64,000 nucleotides of DNA from CALLCD01 sp039196965. GTDB taxonomy: Bacteria > Pseudomonadota > Alphaproteobacteria > Caulobacterales > Hyphomonadaceae. Positions 53,573 to 62,522 of the stretch are shown piece after piece; within the stretch, counting starts at the first letter, position 1; the number at the start of each line of letters is the position of its first letter. The stretch lies in contig JBCCUK010000013.1 of NCBI GenBank assembly GCA_039196965.1, forward strand, positions 33,190-97,189, written 5' to 3'. Below the pieces are notes generated by a model. That model was not told the DNA's origin and made no database searches. It saw nothing but the letters and a program-made list of their open reading frames with translations. Position numbers and translations under genes: made by a program.

Positions 53573-54351
53573 TCCTTCATCTGCTCTTCGAGCCACTCCT
53601 TCTCAAGGCCCGGTCGGCCACGCCTGACGAGCCACATCACACCGATAAGATCCACGATTCCCGCTCCAGCACGGCCGAGGAAGCCGTACTTCGATGTTCC
53701 AGAAAGGCGAGGCCGATCGTTCACGGGCTCCTCGATCACGGCCCAGCCCGCCCGTTTCACCAATGCCGGCAGGAACCGGTGCATCGATTCAAAATAGGGC
53801 AGTTCGCGAAAGGCCTCTGCACGGATGAGTTTCCAGCCGCATCCTGAATCTGTCACATCATCCTTGAGGGCAAAGCGGCGAATGCCGTTTGCGATCCGCG
53901 ACTGTATCCATTTGAAGCCGCTATCATTGCGTGATAGCCGCCGACCCGCAATGAGGCCGAGCCGGGCCGGATTGGTGCCAATATCGATATTTTCAAAGTC
54001 ATTCGCGGCGAGATGCGCGTCCCAGACCCGGCGCGTATCTGCTGGATCATTCTGCCCATCGCCATCGAGCAGTTGCACCCAATCCCCCCGCACATGCTTC
54101 AGCCCCGTACGCAATGCGGCGGACTTACCCGCCCTGTAGATATGGGTGACGACAATTAGACTGTCCGGCCATTTTCCGAGCGCGGCCTTCAGTTCTTCCG
54201 CCGTTTTATCGGTGGAGGCGTCGTTTACGGCGATTACCTCGAACGCGAGCCCGCCCAGAAGCTCATGCACCTCATTGAGGACCGGCAGGGCATTGCCTTC
54301 CTCATTATGCAACGGGATCAGGACAGAAAGATCAGGCGCAGGCTTACTCAC
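53569..54351 (-). CDS. GT2 family glycosyltransferase
   Basis: The 260-residue product has DLSVLIPLHNEEGNALPVLNEVHELL, IAVNDASTDKT and the metal-site QLLDGDGQNDP, as in polyprenyl-phosphate sugar synthases, and it is closely similar in layout to the 44590 gene. The GTG start is at 54351. It is leftward between the rightward rimM and trmD, so it interrupts the usual rimM-trmD order. Confidence 0.84.
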   Translation of the reverse strand: MSKPAPDLSVLIPLHNEEGNALPVLNEVHELLGGLAFEVIAVNDASTDKTAEELKAALGKWPDSLIVVTHIYRAGKSAALRTGLKHVRGDWVQLLDGDGQNDPADTRRVWDAHLAANDFENIDIGTNPARLGLIAGRRLSRNDSGFKWIQSRIANGIRRFALKDDVTDSGCGWKLIRAEAFRELPYFESMHRFLPALVKRAGWAVIEEPVNDRPRLSGTSKYGFLGRAGAGIVDLIGVMWLVRRGRPGLEKEWLEEQMKD

Positions 54352-54438
54352 CCCAGCGGCGTTTCATGGGCAAGCAGGGAGTGTCAAGTTTGACGAGCTG
54401 TTTGATCGCGCCCTGGAAGCGACTGGCCGGTAACTGTC

Positions 54439-54837
54439 TCAGGTGAATACGTCTGATGACGCAACGCCGTAAGGATCGTTTCCGTAAGTGTTCGCTCCAT
54501 CTGTGCCGCGCTGGCAGAAGAAATACAGAAGAATCAAACCAATGATTGGGATCAGTCCGATCAATATTAGCCAACCTGATTTATCGGTGTCGTGCAGACG
54601 TCGCACGCCTATGGAAATCGACGGTATGATCGCCGCCAGATAGAAGGCGAGAATGGCGATGCCGAAAATTGCGCCGAGAATCGGAATGCTCGACAGGATT
54701 GTGCCGAGCGTCAGAACGATCACGTAAAGTGCCACGAGCATCAGATAAGCCCACCAATACTCCGCTCTCGACGATCTTCCCTGAAAGTCGAAAGCTCTCT
54801 TCCAAAAGAGTACAGATGCATCAACAAAACTAATCAT
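54439..54837 (-). CDS. DUF805 inner-membrane protein
   Basis: The 132-residue product starts at ATG 54837 (SD AGGGAGGGG). It is a four-helix membrane protein with the DUF805 features: FQGRSSRAEYWWAYL at the start and IGVRRLHDTDKSGWLILIGLIPIIG in the middle. The family has no proven role. It lies head-to-head with trmD over about 150 bases and beside the GT2 gene. Confidence 0.85.
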   Translation of the reverse strand: MISFVDASVLFWKRAFDFQGRSSRAEYWWAYLMLVALYVIVLTLGTILSSIPILGAIFGIAILAFYLAAIIPSISIGVRRLHDTDKSGWLILIGLIPIIGLILLYFFCQRGTDGANTYGNDPYGVASSDVFT

Positions 54838-54988
54838 GGGTCCCCTCCCTTCTGATTCAGTTGTGTATGGCATAAGTGACACATGTAAACGGAGTATGGC
54901 CAGCACGCTTAAAAGCTGATGTCTCGCGTTTTCCGCAAGCGCGCAGGGCGAATAGACACAACCAGACTTCGAGCGTGGAGACAAATGA

Positions 54989-55732
54989 ATGACATTCGCT
55001 GCAACGGTCATCACCCTCTATCCAGAAGCCTTCCCCGGCCCTCTAGGCGTTTCCATTCTGAAACGGGGATTGGAGAAGGAACTCTGGTCGCTTGATACAA
55101 TGGATCTCCGGGAGTTCGGCGAGGGCAAGCACCGCAAGGTGGATGACACACCTGCTGGCGGGGGAGCCGGGCTGGTGCTCCGCGCGGACATTGCCGCTGC
55201 CGCGATTGACGCCGTGGAGCGGTCCGATCGGCCAATCCTTTTCCCGAGTCCACGAGGGAAACCGTTCACACAAGCGCGCGCTCAAGAGCTGGCGTCAGGA
55301 CCCGGCGCGGTCTTTCTCTGTGGCCGGTTTGAGGGTCTAGACCAACGTGTGATCGAAGGGCGCGGCCTTGAAGAAGTATCGCTTGGGGACTTTGTACTCG
55401 CTGGCGGAGAAGTGGCCGCGCAAGCGATGATCGAGGCGACGGTCCGCCTCCTCCCGGGCATCGCAGGAAATGAAGCCTCTCTCGATGAGGAGAGCTTCGA
55501 AAACGGTCTTCTGGAACATCCGCAGTATACGAGCCCAAGGCTTTGGGAAGACAGGGAAATTCCGTCTGTTCTTCTCTCCGGAAACCACAAAGCCGTCGCC
55601 GAATGGCGCCTTGAACGCAGTAAGGCGTTGACACGGGACGTTAGACCCGATTTATGGGCCGCTTACCCGCACAACGTGCCTGTAAAAACGCCCCCAGTAC
55701 GAGCGTCGGAGACGGACGATGAATGTAATTGA
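54989..55732 (+). CDS. trmD: tRNA (guanine-N1)-methyltransferase
   Basis: TrmD methylates G37 of tRNAs, preventing frameshifting. The 247-residue SPOUT protein shows ITLYPEAFPGPLGVSILKRGLEK, the knot segment FLCGRFEGLDQRVIEGRGLEEVSLGDFVLAGGEVAAQAMIEATVRLLPG, and HPQYTSPRLWEDREIPSVLLSGNH. The ATG (54989) has GGAG upstream; an out-of-frame ATG lies four bases before. Its end overlaps rplS by 14 bases. Confidence 0.96.
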   Translation: MTFAATVITLYPEAFPGPLGVSILKRGLEKELWSLDTMDLREFGEGKHRKVDDTPAGGGAGLVLRADIAAAAIDAVERSDRPILFPSPRGKPFTQARAQELASGPGAVFLCGRFEGLDQRVIEGRGLEEVSLGDFVLAGGEVAAQAMIEATVRLLPGIAGNEASLDEESFENGLLEHPQYTSPRLWEDREIPSVLLSGNHKAVAEWRLERSKALTRDVRPDLWAAYPHNVPVKTPPVRASETDDECN

Positions 55733-56297
55733 GCAGCTTGAAGCCGAGGAAGTGGCCCGCGTCACCGACGGCAAATCCATTCCGGAATTCTCCCCCGGTG
55801 ACACTCTGTCTGTGAATGTGCGCATCCGCGAGGGTGAGCGCGAGCGTGTTCAGCGCTATGAAGGCGTCTGCATTTCCCGGTCCGGCAAGGGCATCAATGA
55901 AAGCTTCACGGTCCGCAAGATTTCTTTCGGCGAGGGCGTTGAGCGTGTTTTCCCGGTTGTCTCTCCGATGATCGAGAGCATCGAAGTGAAGCGCAAAGGT
56001 AAGGTGCGCCGCGCCAAGCTTTACTATCTTCGTGATCGCCGCGGTAAGTCTGCTCGCATCGCCGAGCGCACCACGGGCCGCGGTATTGAGACAGTTGAAA
56101 TCGCCGTCTCTAAGACCGAGCGAAAGCGTCAGAAGGCTGCTGAAAAGCAGGCACGGAAAGAACGCGCTGCTGCTGAGCGCGAGGCTGCTGCCAAAGCGAA
56201 GGCAGAAGCAGAGGCAGCGGAAGCTGCAGCCAAGGCTGCTGAGGAAGCCGCTGCTGCCGCAGAAGAGAGCGCACCGGAAGGCGACGCGGAAGCATAG
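55719..56297 (+). CDS. rplS: 50S ribosomal protein L19 with Ala/Glu-rich tail
   Basis: L19 lies at the 30S-50S interface. Residues 1-120 (FSPGDTLSVNVRIREGERERVQRYEGVCISRSGKGINESFTVRKISFGEGVERVFPVVSPMIESIEVKRKGKVRRAKLYYLRDRRGKSARIAERT) match L19. A charged Ala/Lys/Glu extension follows to 192, as in other alphaproteobacterial L19. It overlaps trmD and ends before a strong terminator. Confidence 0.96.
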   Translation: MNVIEQLEAEEVARVTDGKSIPEFSPGDTLSVNVRIREGERERVQRYEGVCISRSGKGINESFTVRKISFGEGVERVFPVVSPMIESIEVKRKGKVRRAKLYYLRDRRGKSARIAERTTGRGIETVEIAVSKTERKRQKAAEKQARKERAAAEREAAAKAKAEAEAAEAAAKAAEEAAAAAEESAPEGDAEA

Positions 56298-56327
56298 ATC
56301 TTTCCTGCCAATCGCGGATTAGAAAGA

Positions 56328-56356
56328 AGCCCTGCCCATATGGCGGGGCTTTTTTC
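56328..56356 (+). terminator. Rho-independent terminator after rplS
   Basis: AGCCCTGCC pairs with GGCGGGGCT (one T-G) around CATAT and is followed by TTTTTC. It ends the ffh-rplS block 31 bases after the rplS stop. Confidence 0.92.
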
Positions 56357-56437
56357 TGGTCTGATGTCGAAATGGCCGACTTTCAATCCTCTCCCAGATG
56401 AGCCAGCTTTTTGGTTCAGAATTATTGGAGAGATGAA

Positions 56438-56797
56438 ATGCAATATGCGCTGATGTTCTATGAAAATCCGTCGGAATTCGCCAAACGGGCGGACTCACCG
56501 GAAACAGAAGCGTACTGGGCAAGTTGGACGGCGTATTCACAAGCCGCACGTGAGTCCGGTGTGCTTCAGGGCGGGCAAGCTTTACAGCCACCCGGCATGT
56601 CAACGGCGGTTCGCCTGAAATCAGGGGCTAGGAGCGTTCAGGATGGACCAATCGCGGACACCAAGGAGCAGCTTGGCGGGTTCTTCATCATCGATGTTCC
56701 GGATCTTGATGCCGCGCTGGATTGGGCATCCAAGGCTCCTTGTGCCGAGCATGGCGGCGTGGAAGTGCGACCCATTATGAACGGCCCTTCCGGTTAA
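56438..56797 (+). CDS. YCII/DGPF-domain protein associated with an ECF42 sigma factor
   Basis: The 119-residue product has MQYALMFYENPSEFAKR and the DGPI segment (69-72) followed by KEQLGGFFIIDVPDLDAALDWA, as in DGPF (YCII-related) proteins. In ECF42 systems a DGPF gene precedes the sigma gene, and its role is unclear. SD TTGGAGAG precedes ATG 56438. Only three bases separate it from the sigma factor gene. Confidence 0.87.
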   Translation: MQYALMFYENPSEFAKRADSPETEAYWASWTAYSQAARESGVLQGGQALQPPGMSTAVRLKSGARSVQDGPIADTKEQLGGFFIIDVPDLDAALDWASKAPCAEHGGVEVRPIMNGPSG

Positions 56798-56800
56798 ACT

Positions 56801-58030
56801 GTGGAACCGGCGCGCCATATTGCAGAGCAGGCAGCGCGCCGGTCCTATGGCCGACTGGTGGCCTGGCTGGCGTCCCAGTTCAGGGATATTACCCTGGCTG
56901 AGGACGCCGTGGCCGAGGCTTTTGCCAAGGCACTCTCTCATTGGCCGGATACCGGAGTGCCGGACAATCCCGAAGGCTGGCTCGCGACAGTTGCCCGTCG
57001 GGAAATCCTGCAACATCGAAGCCGGGCGGGAAGATTCGAGGCCGCTGTGCCCTTTCTGAAACTCATAGCGGAGGAGCGACAGGCAGACTCTGAGCCCGAT
57101 TGGCCCGATGATCGCCTAAAGCTCATGTTCGCCTGCACCCATCCCGCCATCGATCCCACGATGCACACGCCGCTTATCCTTCAGACCATACTCGGTTTTA
57201 GTGCAGAGGATATTGGATCGGCCTTTTGTGTAGCACCAACCTCGATGGGGCAGCGGCTGGTTCGTACGAAGAGAAAGATCATACAGGCGGGGATCGGCCT
57301 TTCCGTTCCCGATAGCAGCGAATTGCCGGGGCGCTTGGGGGCTATACTTGACGCAATCTACGCGGCGTTTGGCTTGTCCTGGAGTGATCCGGCCTCCGAA
57401 AACGCTCGCGATGTCAGCGAGGAGGCAATCTGGCTTGCCCGCCTTGTTGACGGATTGTTGCCGGGACGGGCCGAGGTTCTTGGACTGCTGGCGCTTATGC
57501 TCTTTTCCCATTCTCGCAGATCGGCGCGGCGATCTCCTGAGGGAGACTTCGTGCCCCTGTCCGAGCAGGATCCGGATGTATGGAACAAAGATATGATCAT
57601 GGAAGCGGGGGCGTGCCTCAATATTGCCGTATCGATCCAGCCGGTTGGCCGGTATCAGCTTGAAGCGGCAATTCAGGCTATCCATGCGGGCCGGGCGCAG
57701 TTCGGTGAACCGGACTGGCAGACAATTGCCGGGCTTTATGACCGGTTGTGGGAGATCCATCCGACCATAGCGGTTTTTCTGGGGCGCGCCATGGCCATAT
57801 CGGAGATACAGGGTGCGGGAACTGGACTCAATTTGCTCGATGAGCTGCCGGAAAGTCAGATAAGCGCCCATCAGCCATATTGGGCAAGCCGGGCGGAGCT
57901 GTTGAGGCGGTGCGGCGATAACGATGGGGCACAAGCGGCCTATCTGAAAGCGATAGGGCTTTCGGACGATCCAGCCACCAGGCGATTTCTTCAATCTCGG
58001 GTACAAATCTTAGTTGAAAATGACTCATAG
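56801..58030 (+). CDS. ECF42-type sigma factor with C-terminal extension
   Basis: The 409-residue protein has sigma region 2 (RRSYGRLVAWLASQFRDITLAEDAVAEAFAKALSHWPDTGVPDNPEGWLATVARREILQHRSR) and region 4 (TILGFSAEDIGSAFCVAPTSMGQRLVRTKRKI), followed by a long helical C-terminal part (residues about 180-409) of DUF6596/TPR type. ECF42 sigmas lack anti-sigma factors and are thought to be controlled by this extension. GTG 56801 starts three bases after the DGPF stop. Confidence 0.88.
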   Translation: MEPARHIAEQAARRSYGRLVAWLASQFRDITLAEDAVAEAFAKALSHWPDTGVPDNPEGWLATVARREILQHRSRAGRFEAAVPFLKLIAEERQADSEPDWPDDRLKLMFACTHPAIDPTMHTPLILQTILGFSAEDIGSAFCVAPTSMGQRLVRTKRKIIQAGIGLSVPDSSELPGRLGAILDAIYAAFGLSWSDPASENARDVSEEAIWLARLVDGLLPGRAEVLGLLALMLFSHSRRSARRSPEGDFVPLSEQDPDVWNKDMIMEAGACLNIAVSIQPVGRYQLEAAIQAIHAGRAQFGEPDWQTIAGLYDRLWEIHPTIAVFLGRAMAISEIQGAGTGLNLLDELPESQISAHQPYWASRAELLRRCGDNDGAQAAYLKAIGLSDDPATRRFLQSRVQILVENDS

Positions 58031-58104
58031 AAGAACTTGAAAGCCGAACGCATTTTTTACATATAACACGCAATAAAATTTCCTTCAGAACGCATATAAG
58101 TGAG

Positions 58105-59502
58105 ATGTCAGGCAAAACTCTCTACGATAAGATCTGGGACGCCCATCTCGTCGATCTCGACGCGGCCACGGGCGAAGCGATGATCTATATAGATCTGCAC
58201 CTTATCCATGAGGTGACGACACCCCAGGCATTTGCCGGACTAAAAGCGGCGGGGCGCAAGGTTCGACGGCCCGACCTGACCCTTGCCACGGCGGACCACA
58301 ACACGCCGACGGAAAACCAGCTTGCGGGCCTTGACGGCGTTACGGACGATGCAGCGCGCAATCAGCTTGCGTTGCTGACAAAGAATGTTGCTGAACATGG
58401 CATCGAGTTCTTTCCCATGGGCCATATCAATAATGGCATTGTCCATGTGGTCGGTCCTGAACAGGGGCGCACGCAGCCGGGCATGACCATTGTTTGCGGT
58501 GATAGCCACACCTCAACCCATGGTGCCTTCGGTGCCCTCGCCCATGGAATCGGGACCTCGGAAGTCGAGCACGTTCTTGCCACCCAGACCCTGCGCGCCC
58601 GCAAGATGAAGAATATGGCGGTCGAGTTTGAAGGCCCGCTTCAGCCCGGCGTCACCGCAAAGGACATGGCGCTGCACCTGATCGCCGTGATCGGAACCGC
58701 TGGCGGGACCGGATGCGTGATGGAGTATTGCGGTGAGGCCGTACGCGGCCTTTCCATGGAAGGGCGGATGACGCTCTGCAACCTGTCCATTGAGGGTGGG
58801 GCTCGAGCTGGCCTCGTTGCGCCGGACCAGACGACCTTTGATTATATGAAGGGCCGCCCGGCGGCTCCTAAGGCTGGCGGCTGGGAAATGGCCCAGGCTT
58901 ACTGGGAGACACTCTACTCCGATGACGACGCGGGCTGGGACGAGGTGATCCGTATCCGTTCAGCCGACATCGAACCGACAGTGACATGGGGCACGAGCCC
59001 GGAGCAGGCCATCCCCCTGTCCGGCAAGATTCCATCCCCTGATCAGTTTGCCGATCCGGTCAAGCGTGCTGCCTGCGAACGCGCCCTCGAATATATGGGA
59101 CTTGAGGCAGGCAGGGATATCGCCGGCACGCCGGTCCAGCGGGTCTTCATCGGGTCTTGCACCAATTCCCGCATCGAAGATCTGCGCGCCGCTGCCGAAG
59201 TGGCCAAGAGCGGCCGTGTCGCTGAGGGTGTTCGTGCGCTCGTGGTGCCGGGTTCGGGTCTTGTCCGCGCTCAAGCCGAAGCCGAGGGGCTTGATTATGT
59301 GTTTCGCGAGGCCGGGTTTGAATGGCGCGAGCCCGGCTGCTCCATGTGCCTTGGGATGAACCCGGATATCTTAAGTCCCGGTGAGCGCTGCGCCTCGACC
59401 TCGAACCGCAATTTCGAAGGCCGTCAGGGTCGCGGCGGACGTACCCACCTCATGAGCCCGGTCCTCGCCGCCCGCGCCGCCGTTACGGGCGTGATTGGGT
59501 GA
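58105..59502 (+). CDS. leuC: 3-isopropylmalate dehydratase large subunit
   Basis: LeuC and LeuD isomerise 2- to 3-isopropylmalate in leucine synthesis. The 465-residue product has aconitase-type motifs ADHNTPT, GDSHTSTHGAFGALAHGIGTSEVEHVLATQTL, and the 4Fe-4S ligands in FIGSCTNSR and CSMCLGMNPD. ATG 58105 follows GTGAG. Its stop overlaps the GNAT start. LeuD is found at 61896, separated by four genes. Confidence 0.97.
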   Translation: MSGKTLYDKIWDAHLVDLDAATGEAMIYIDLHLIHEVTTPQAFAGLKAAGRKVRRPDLTLATADHNTPTENQLAGLDGVTDDAARNQLALLTKNVAEHGIEFFPMGHINNGIVHVVGPEQGRTQPGMTIVCGDSHTSTHGAFGALAHGIGTSEVEHVLATQTLRARKMKNMAVEFEGPLQPGVTAKDMALHLIAVIGTAGGTGCVMEYCGEAVRGLSMEGRMTLCNLSIEGGARAGLVAPDQTTFDYMKGRPAAPKAGGWEMAQAYWETLYSDDDAGWDEVIRIRSADIEPTVTWGTSPEQAIPLSGKIPSPDQFADPVKRAACERALEYMGLEAGRDIAGTPVQRVFIGSCTNSRIEDLRAAAEVAKSGRVAEGVRALVVPGSGLVRAQAEAEGLDYVFREAGFEWREPGCSMCLGMNPDILSPGERCASTSNRNFEGRQGRGGRTHLMSPVLAARAAVTGVIG

Positions 59503-60185
59503 ACCTTCAAAACTGGACACCACGAGAGCGCCCGGCACCTTATACTTTAGCAGGGCAGTATTCGCAGCTCGAATTGCTGGATTGGTCCCACCATGGGTCC
59601 GGTCTTTTTGCGGCTGTTGGCGGCGATGCAAATGCCGACCTCTGGACCTACATGCCGGTCGGGCCATTTTCTGATGAGAGCCAGTTCGAGCGCGAATTTC
59701 AAGCCATCAGAGAATCCCGCGATTGGGTAACCCTCGTTATCCGAAGTGCAGCCACGCAGAATATTCTCGGTATGGCGAGCTATATGCGCATCCGCCCTGA
59801 ACATGGCAGCGTCGAAGTCGGGTGCGTCACTTTCGGACCTGATCTGAAGCGCACGCGTGAGGCCACCGACGCCATGTTTCTGATGGCTCAATATGCTTTT
59901 GATAACCTTGGTTATCGCCGGTATGAATGGAAGTGCAATGATGCAAATCAAGCCTCGAAGCGCGCCGCTCTCCGGCTCGGGTTTTCAGTTGAGGGCATTT
60001 TTCGAAACGATATGGTGGTTAGAGGCGTTAGCCGGGATACGGCCTGGTATTCGATCACGGATGAAGAGTGGCCCACTGTGAATCATGCTCTTCAGGCATG
60101 GCTGGCCCCGGCCAATTTCGATCCGGACGGAAATCAGAGACTGTCACTGGCGGCTATTCGCGAAAGGGAGGCCGTGGCTAAATAG
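59499..60185 (+). CDS. GNAT family N-acetyltransferase (RimL-like)
   Basis: The 228-residue product matches GNAT type 3: WTYMPVGPFSDESQFEREFQAI, GMASYMRIRPEHGSVEVGCVTFGPDLKRTREATDAMFLMAQYAFDNLGYRRYEWKCNDANQASKRAALRLGFSVEGIFRNDMVVRG, in the pattern used by enzymes that acetylate ribosomal proteins or other amines. GTG 59499 overlaps the leuC stop. It is the first of four genes inserted between leuC and leuD. Confidence 0.86.
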   Translation: MNLQNWTPRERPAPYTLAGQYSQLELLDWSHHGSGLFAAVGGDANADLWTYMPVGPFSDESQFEREFQAIRESRDWVTLVIRSAATQNILGMASYMRIRPEHGSVEVGCVTFGPDLKRTREATDAMFLMAQYAFDNLGYRRYEWKCNDANQASKRAALRLGFSVEGIFRNDMVVRGVSRDTAWYSITDEEWPTVNHALQAWLAPANFDPDGNQRLSLAAIREREAVAK

Positions 60186-60213
60186 GCGGAGTATCTGTTT
60201 ACGGAGAAAAACA

Positions 60214-60582
60214 GTGATCCGCCTTTGCCTAATGCTTCTGACCTTCTTTGCATTCGGACTTTCAGGCCAGGCCGGTGAAGCCGATGTTCTCTCCGCGACG
60301 ATCCGGCTTGACGCTGGCGGGACCTATACGATCAGTGTCGAGGTCGAACATGCCGACGATGGCTGGGATCATTATGCCGATGCATGGGAAGTGCTCGCCC
60401 CGGATAGAACGCTTATCGCGAGGCGCGTCCTTGCCCACCCTCATGTAAACGAGCAGCCCTTCATCCGATCTCTGTCCGGCATTGAAATTCCGGACGGTGT
60501 GGATCTGGTCACCCTGCGTGCCCGTGATCTGGTCCACGGATATGGCGGCAAGGAAATGACACTCGAAGTGCCATCTAAATAG
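60214..60582 (+). CDS. Small secreted protein (122 aa)
   Basis: GTG 60214 has GGAG seven bases upstream. The product has a signal peptide (RLCLMLLTFFAFGLSGQA) and a beta-strand mature part, SVEVEHADDGWDHYADAWEVLAPDRTLIARRVLAHPHVNEQPF, as seen in small periplasmic beta-sandwich proteins. No family is named with confidence. Its neighbour downstream is another small secreted protein. Confidence 0.6.
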   Translation: MIRLCLMLLTFFAFGLSGQAGEADVLSATIRLDAGGTYTISVEVEHADDGWDHYADAWEVLAPDRTLIARRVLAHPHVNEQPFIRSLSGIEIPDGVDLVTLRARDLVHGYGGKEMTLEVPSK

Positions 60583-60687
60583 ATGTACCGTTGCCAAGCC
60601 TATCCGATTGGTTAATGGTGCGCCGTCTTCTTGAAGGAAGGGGACGCATAATGCTTTCAAAGCTATATTAATAGGGATGATGGAGCC

Positions 60688-61041
60688 ATGAAAAAACTGA
60701 TCGCCTTAACTGCTATGTTTGCTGTTACAGCCGCACCGGCCTCTGCAGCCAAAACCACGATTGAATTTGTTCCCGATGATGGCCCGACCGTAGTCATGAC
60801 TTTCGATGATGAAACCGGCATGGCGACTGACGCCGAAGGCAATTCCATGCCCTTCACCTATGATGAAGAGGCTGCCACTATTTGCGGGCAGGGTCCCGAT
60901 GGCGAGCTTTGTGCCACATTCGCTGATACCAGTCAGGAACCAGCTGTTGGCGTGAGCTCAGCCTACACAACCAATATCGGCTCCAGCGGTACAGCTACGA
61001 TCACTGCAATTGAGGTGCCCGCCGCACCGTCAGGCTCTTGA
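60688..61041 (+). CDS. Small secreted protein (117 aa)
   Basis: The product has a clear signal peptide (KKLIALTAMFAVTAAPASAA) and a short mature domain of Thr/Asp/Glu-rich beta-strands (TIEFVPDDGPTVVMTFDDETGMATDAEGN) with one Cys pair (C67 and C75). Function is unknown. The stop overlaps the next gene's TTG start, and the gene lies between leuC and leuD. Confidence 0.6.
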   Translation: MKKLIALTAMFAVTAAPASAAKTTIEFVPDDGPTVVMTFDDETGMATDAEGNSMPFTYDEEAATICGQGPDGELCATFADTSQEPAVGVSSAYTTNIGSSGTATITAIEVPAAPSGS

Positions 61042-61886
61042 TCACCGCACTCGATCATTTTGTATTGATCTGCCCCGACCTCCAAGCCGGGGCAGATACT
61101 TATCAGCGTCTGCTAGGCCGGAAACCGGATTGGGTGAGCGAGCCCGATGGTGGCGCGGCAACGGCGCTGTTCCGGGTCGACAACACAGCTCTGGAACTCA
61201 TCGCACCTGCCGGTGACGGTGAGATCGGCGACCGCCTGCGTGAACTGCTCGATGCGCATGGACCGAAACTGACGAGTCTCGCCTTTGCCTCCGACAGCAT
61301 TTGCGCGGACCGCGAAGTGTTTGCTCGCCGTGGCCTGTCTCCGTCCGGTTTTTCCGATGGGGAAAGTGTCGATACGCTTTCAGGTGAAAAATGTCATTGG
61401 AGCCGGTTCCGCTGCGATGATGCGGCGTGCGCTGGTCTGAAAACATTTATACTCCAACGCGACGCTGAACTGGTTATTGCCGAGCCTTCCGATGAAGGCA
61501 CCGTTCACGCCCTCGATCATATCGTGATCTTTACGCCGAACCCGGACCGCGCCCTCGCCCTTTACGGCACACGGCTGGGCCTTGACTTCCGTCTCGACCG
61601 CACAGCTGAGCAATGGAAGACACGCTTTCTATTTTTCCGGACAGGCGGTCTGATATTTGAGGTCGTCCACCGGCTGGATAAGGATCAAGACCCTGCCGGG
61701 GCGGACAAGATTTGGGGACTGACCTGGACCGTGGACAATCTTGAAGCTGCTCATCAAAGACTGTCCTCCAACGGGTTTGATATCTCTGAAATTCGTGCCG
61801 GCCGGAAGCCCGGAAGCCGGGTATTCACGGTTCGCGATGGCACGCTTGACGTTCCAACGCTTTTCATTGCCCACGAGCCTCGGTAA
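61038..61886 (+). CDS. VOC family protein (glyoxalase/bleomycin resistance fold)
   Basis: The 282-residue product has two VOC beta-alpha-beta-beta-beta modules: ITALDHFVLICPDLQAGADTYQRLLGRKPDWV at the start and VHALDHIVIFTPNPDRALALYGTRLGLDFRLDR in the second half. The metal ligands cannot be fixed by eye; the fold serves isomerases, dioxygenases and binding proteins. TTG 61038 overlaps the previous stop. LeuD starts 9 bases later. Confidence 0.84.
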   Translation: MITALDHFVLICPDLQAGADTYQRLLGRKPDWVSEPDGGAATALFRVDNTALELIAPAGDGEIGDRLRELLDAHGPKLTSLAFASDSICADREVFARRGLSPSGFSDGESVDTLSGEKCHWSRFRCDDAACAGLKTFILQRDAELVIAEPSDEGTVHALDHIVIFTPNPDRALALYGTRLGLDFRLDRTAEQWKTRFLFFRTGGLIFEVVHRLDKDQDPAGADKIWGLTWTVDNLEAAHQRLSSNGFDISEIRAGRKPGSRVFTVRDGTLDVPTLFIAHEPR

Positions 61887-61895
61887 AAGCCTCCC

Positions 61896-62522
61896 ATGAA
61901 GGCGTTTAAGGCATTGACCAGCACAGCGGCACCGCTCCTTGAGGGCGGCCGGCCGATGGCGAATGTCGATACGGATATGATCATTCCAAAACAGTTCCTG
62001 AAAACGACGGAACGGACAGGTCTGTCGAAGGGGCTCTTCTTCGAGCTGAAGACCCATGAGGACGGTTCGCCCAATCCGGACTTTGTTCTCAACAAGCAGG
62101 CGTTTCAGAAAGCGGGCATTCTGATTGCCGGGGAGAATTTCGGGTGTGGATCGTCCCGTGAGCACGCGCCCTGGGCTTTGCTGGACCAGGGGATCACCTG
62201 CGTGATCGCGCCGGGATTTGCCGATATCTTTCATAATAACTGCTACAAGAATGGCATTCTTCCGATCTCCCTTCCGATCGATGTGATCGACTCCCTTGTG
62301 GATCAGGCCGGTGGGGCAAATCACCTTTTCAGCGTGGATCTGGAAGCCCAGACCGTTACAGCGCCGGATGGGTCCGTTCACACGTTCGAGATCGATCCAG
62401 GCCGCAAGGCTAACCTGATCGCCGGGCTCGATGAAATCGGCCAAAGCCTGACGAGGGCAGAGTCGATTGATCGGTTCGAGGAAGAACGGGCGCTCTCCAA
62501 ACCCTGGATGATACGGCAGTGA
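61896..62522 (+). CDS. leuD: 3-isopropylmalate dehydratase small subunit
   Basis: The 208-residue product has the aconitase swivel domain: VDTDMIIPKQFLKT, AGENFGCGSSREHAPWAL and ADIFHNNCYKNGILPI. It joins LeuC. Start ATG 61896. Its stop overlaps the GTG of the chagasin-like gene. LeuB is not found here. Confidence 0.97.
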   Translation: MKAFKALTSTAAPLLEGGRPMANVDTDMIIPKQFLKTTERTGLSKGLFFELKTHEDGSPNPDFVLNKQAFQKAGILIAGENFGCGSSREHAPWALLDQGITCVIAPGFADIFHNNCYKNGILPISLPIDVIDSLVDQAGGANHLFSVDLEAQTVTAPDGSVHTFEIDPGRKANLIAGLDEIGQSLTRAESIDRFEEERALSKPWMIRQ

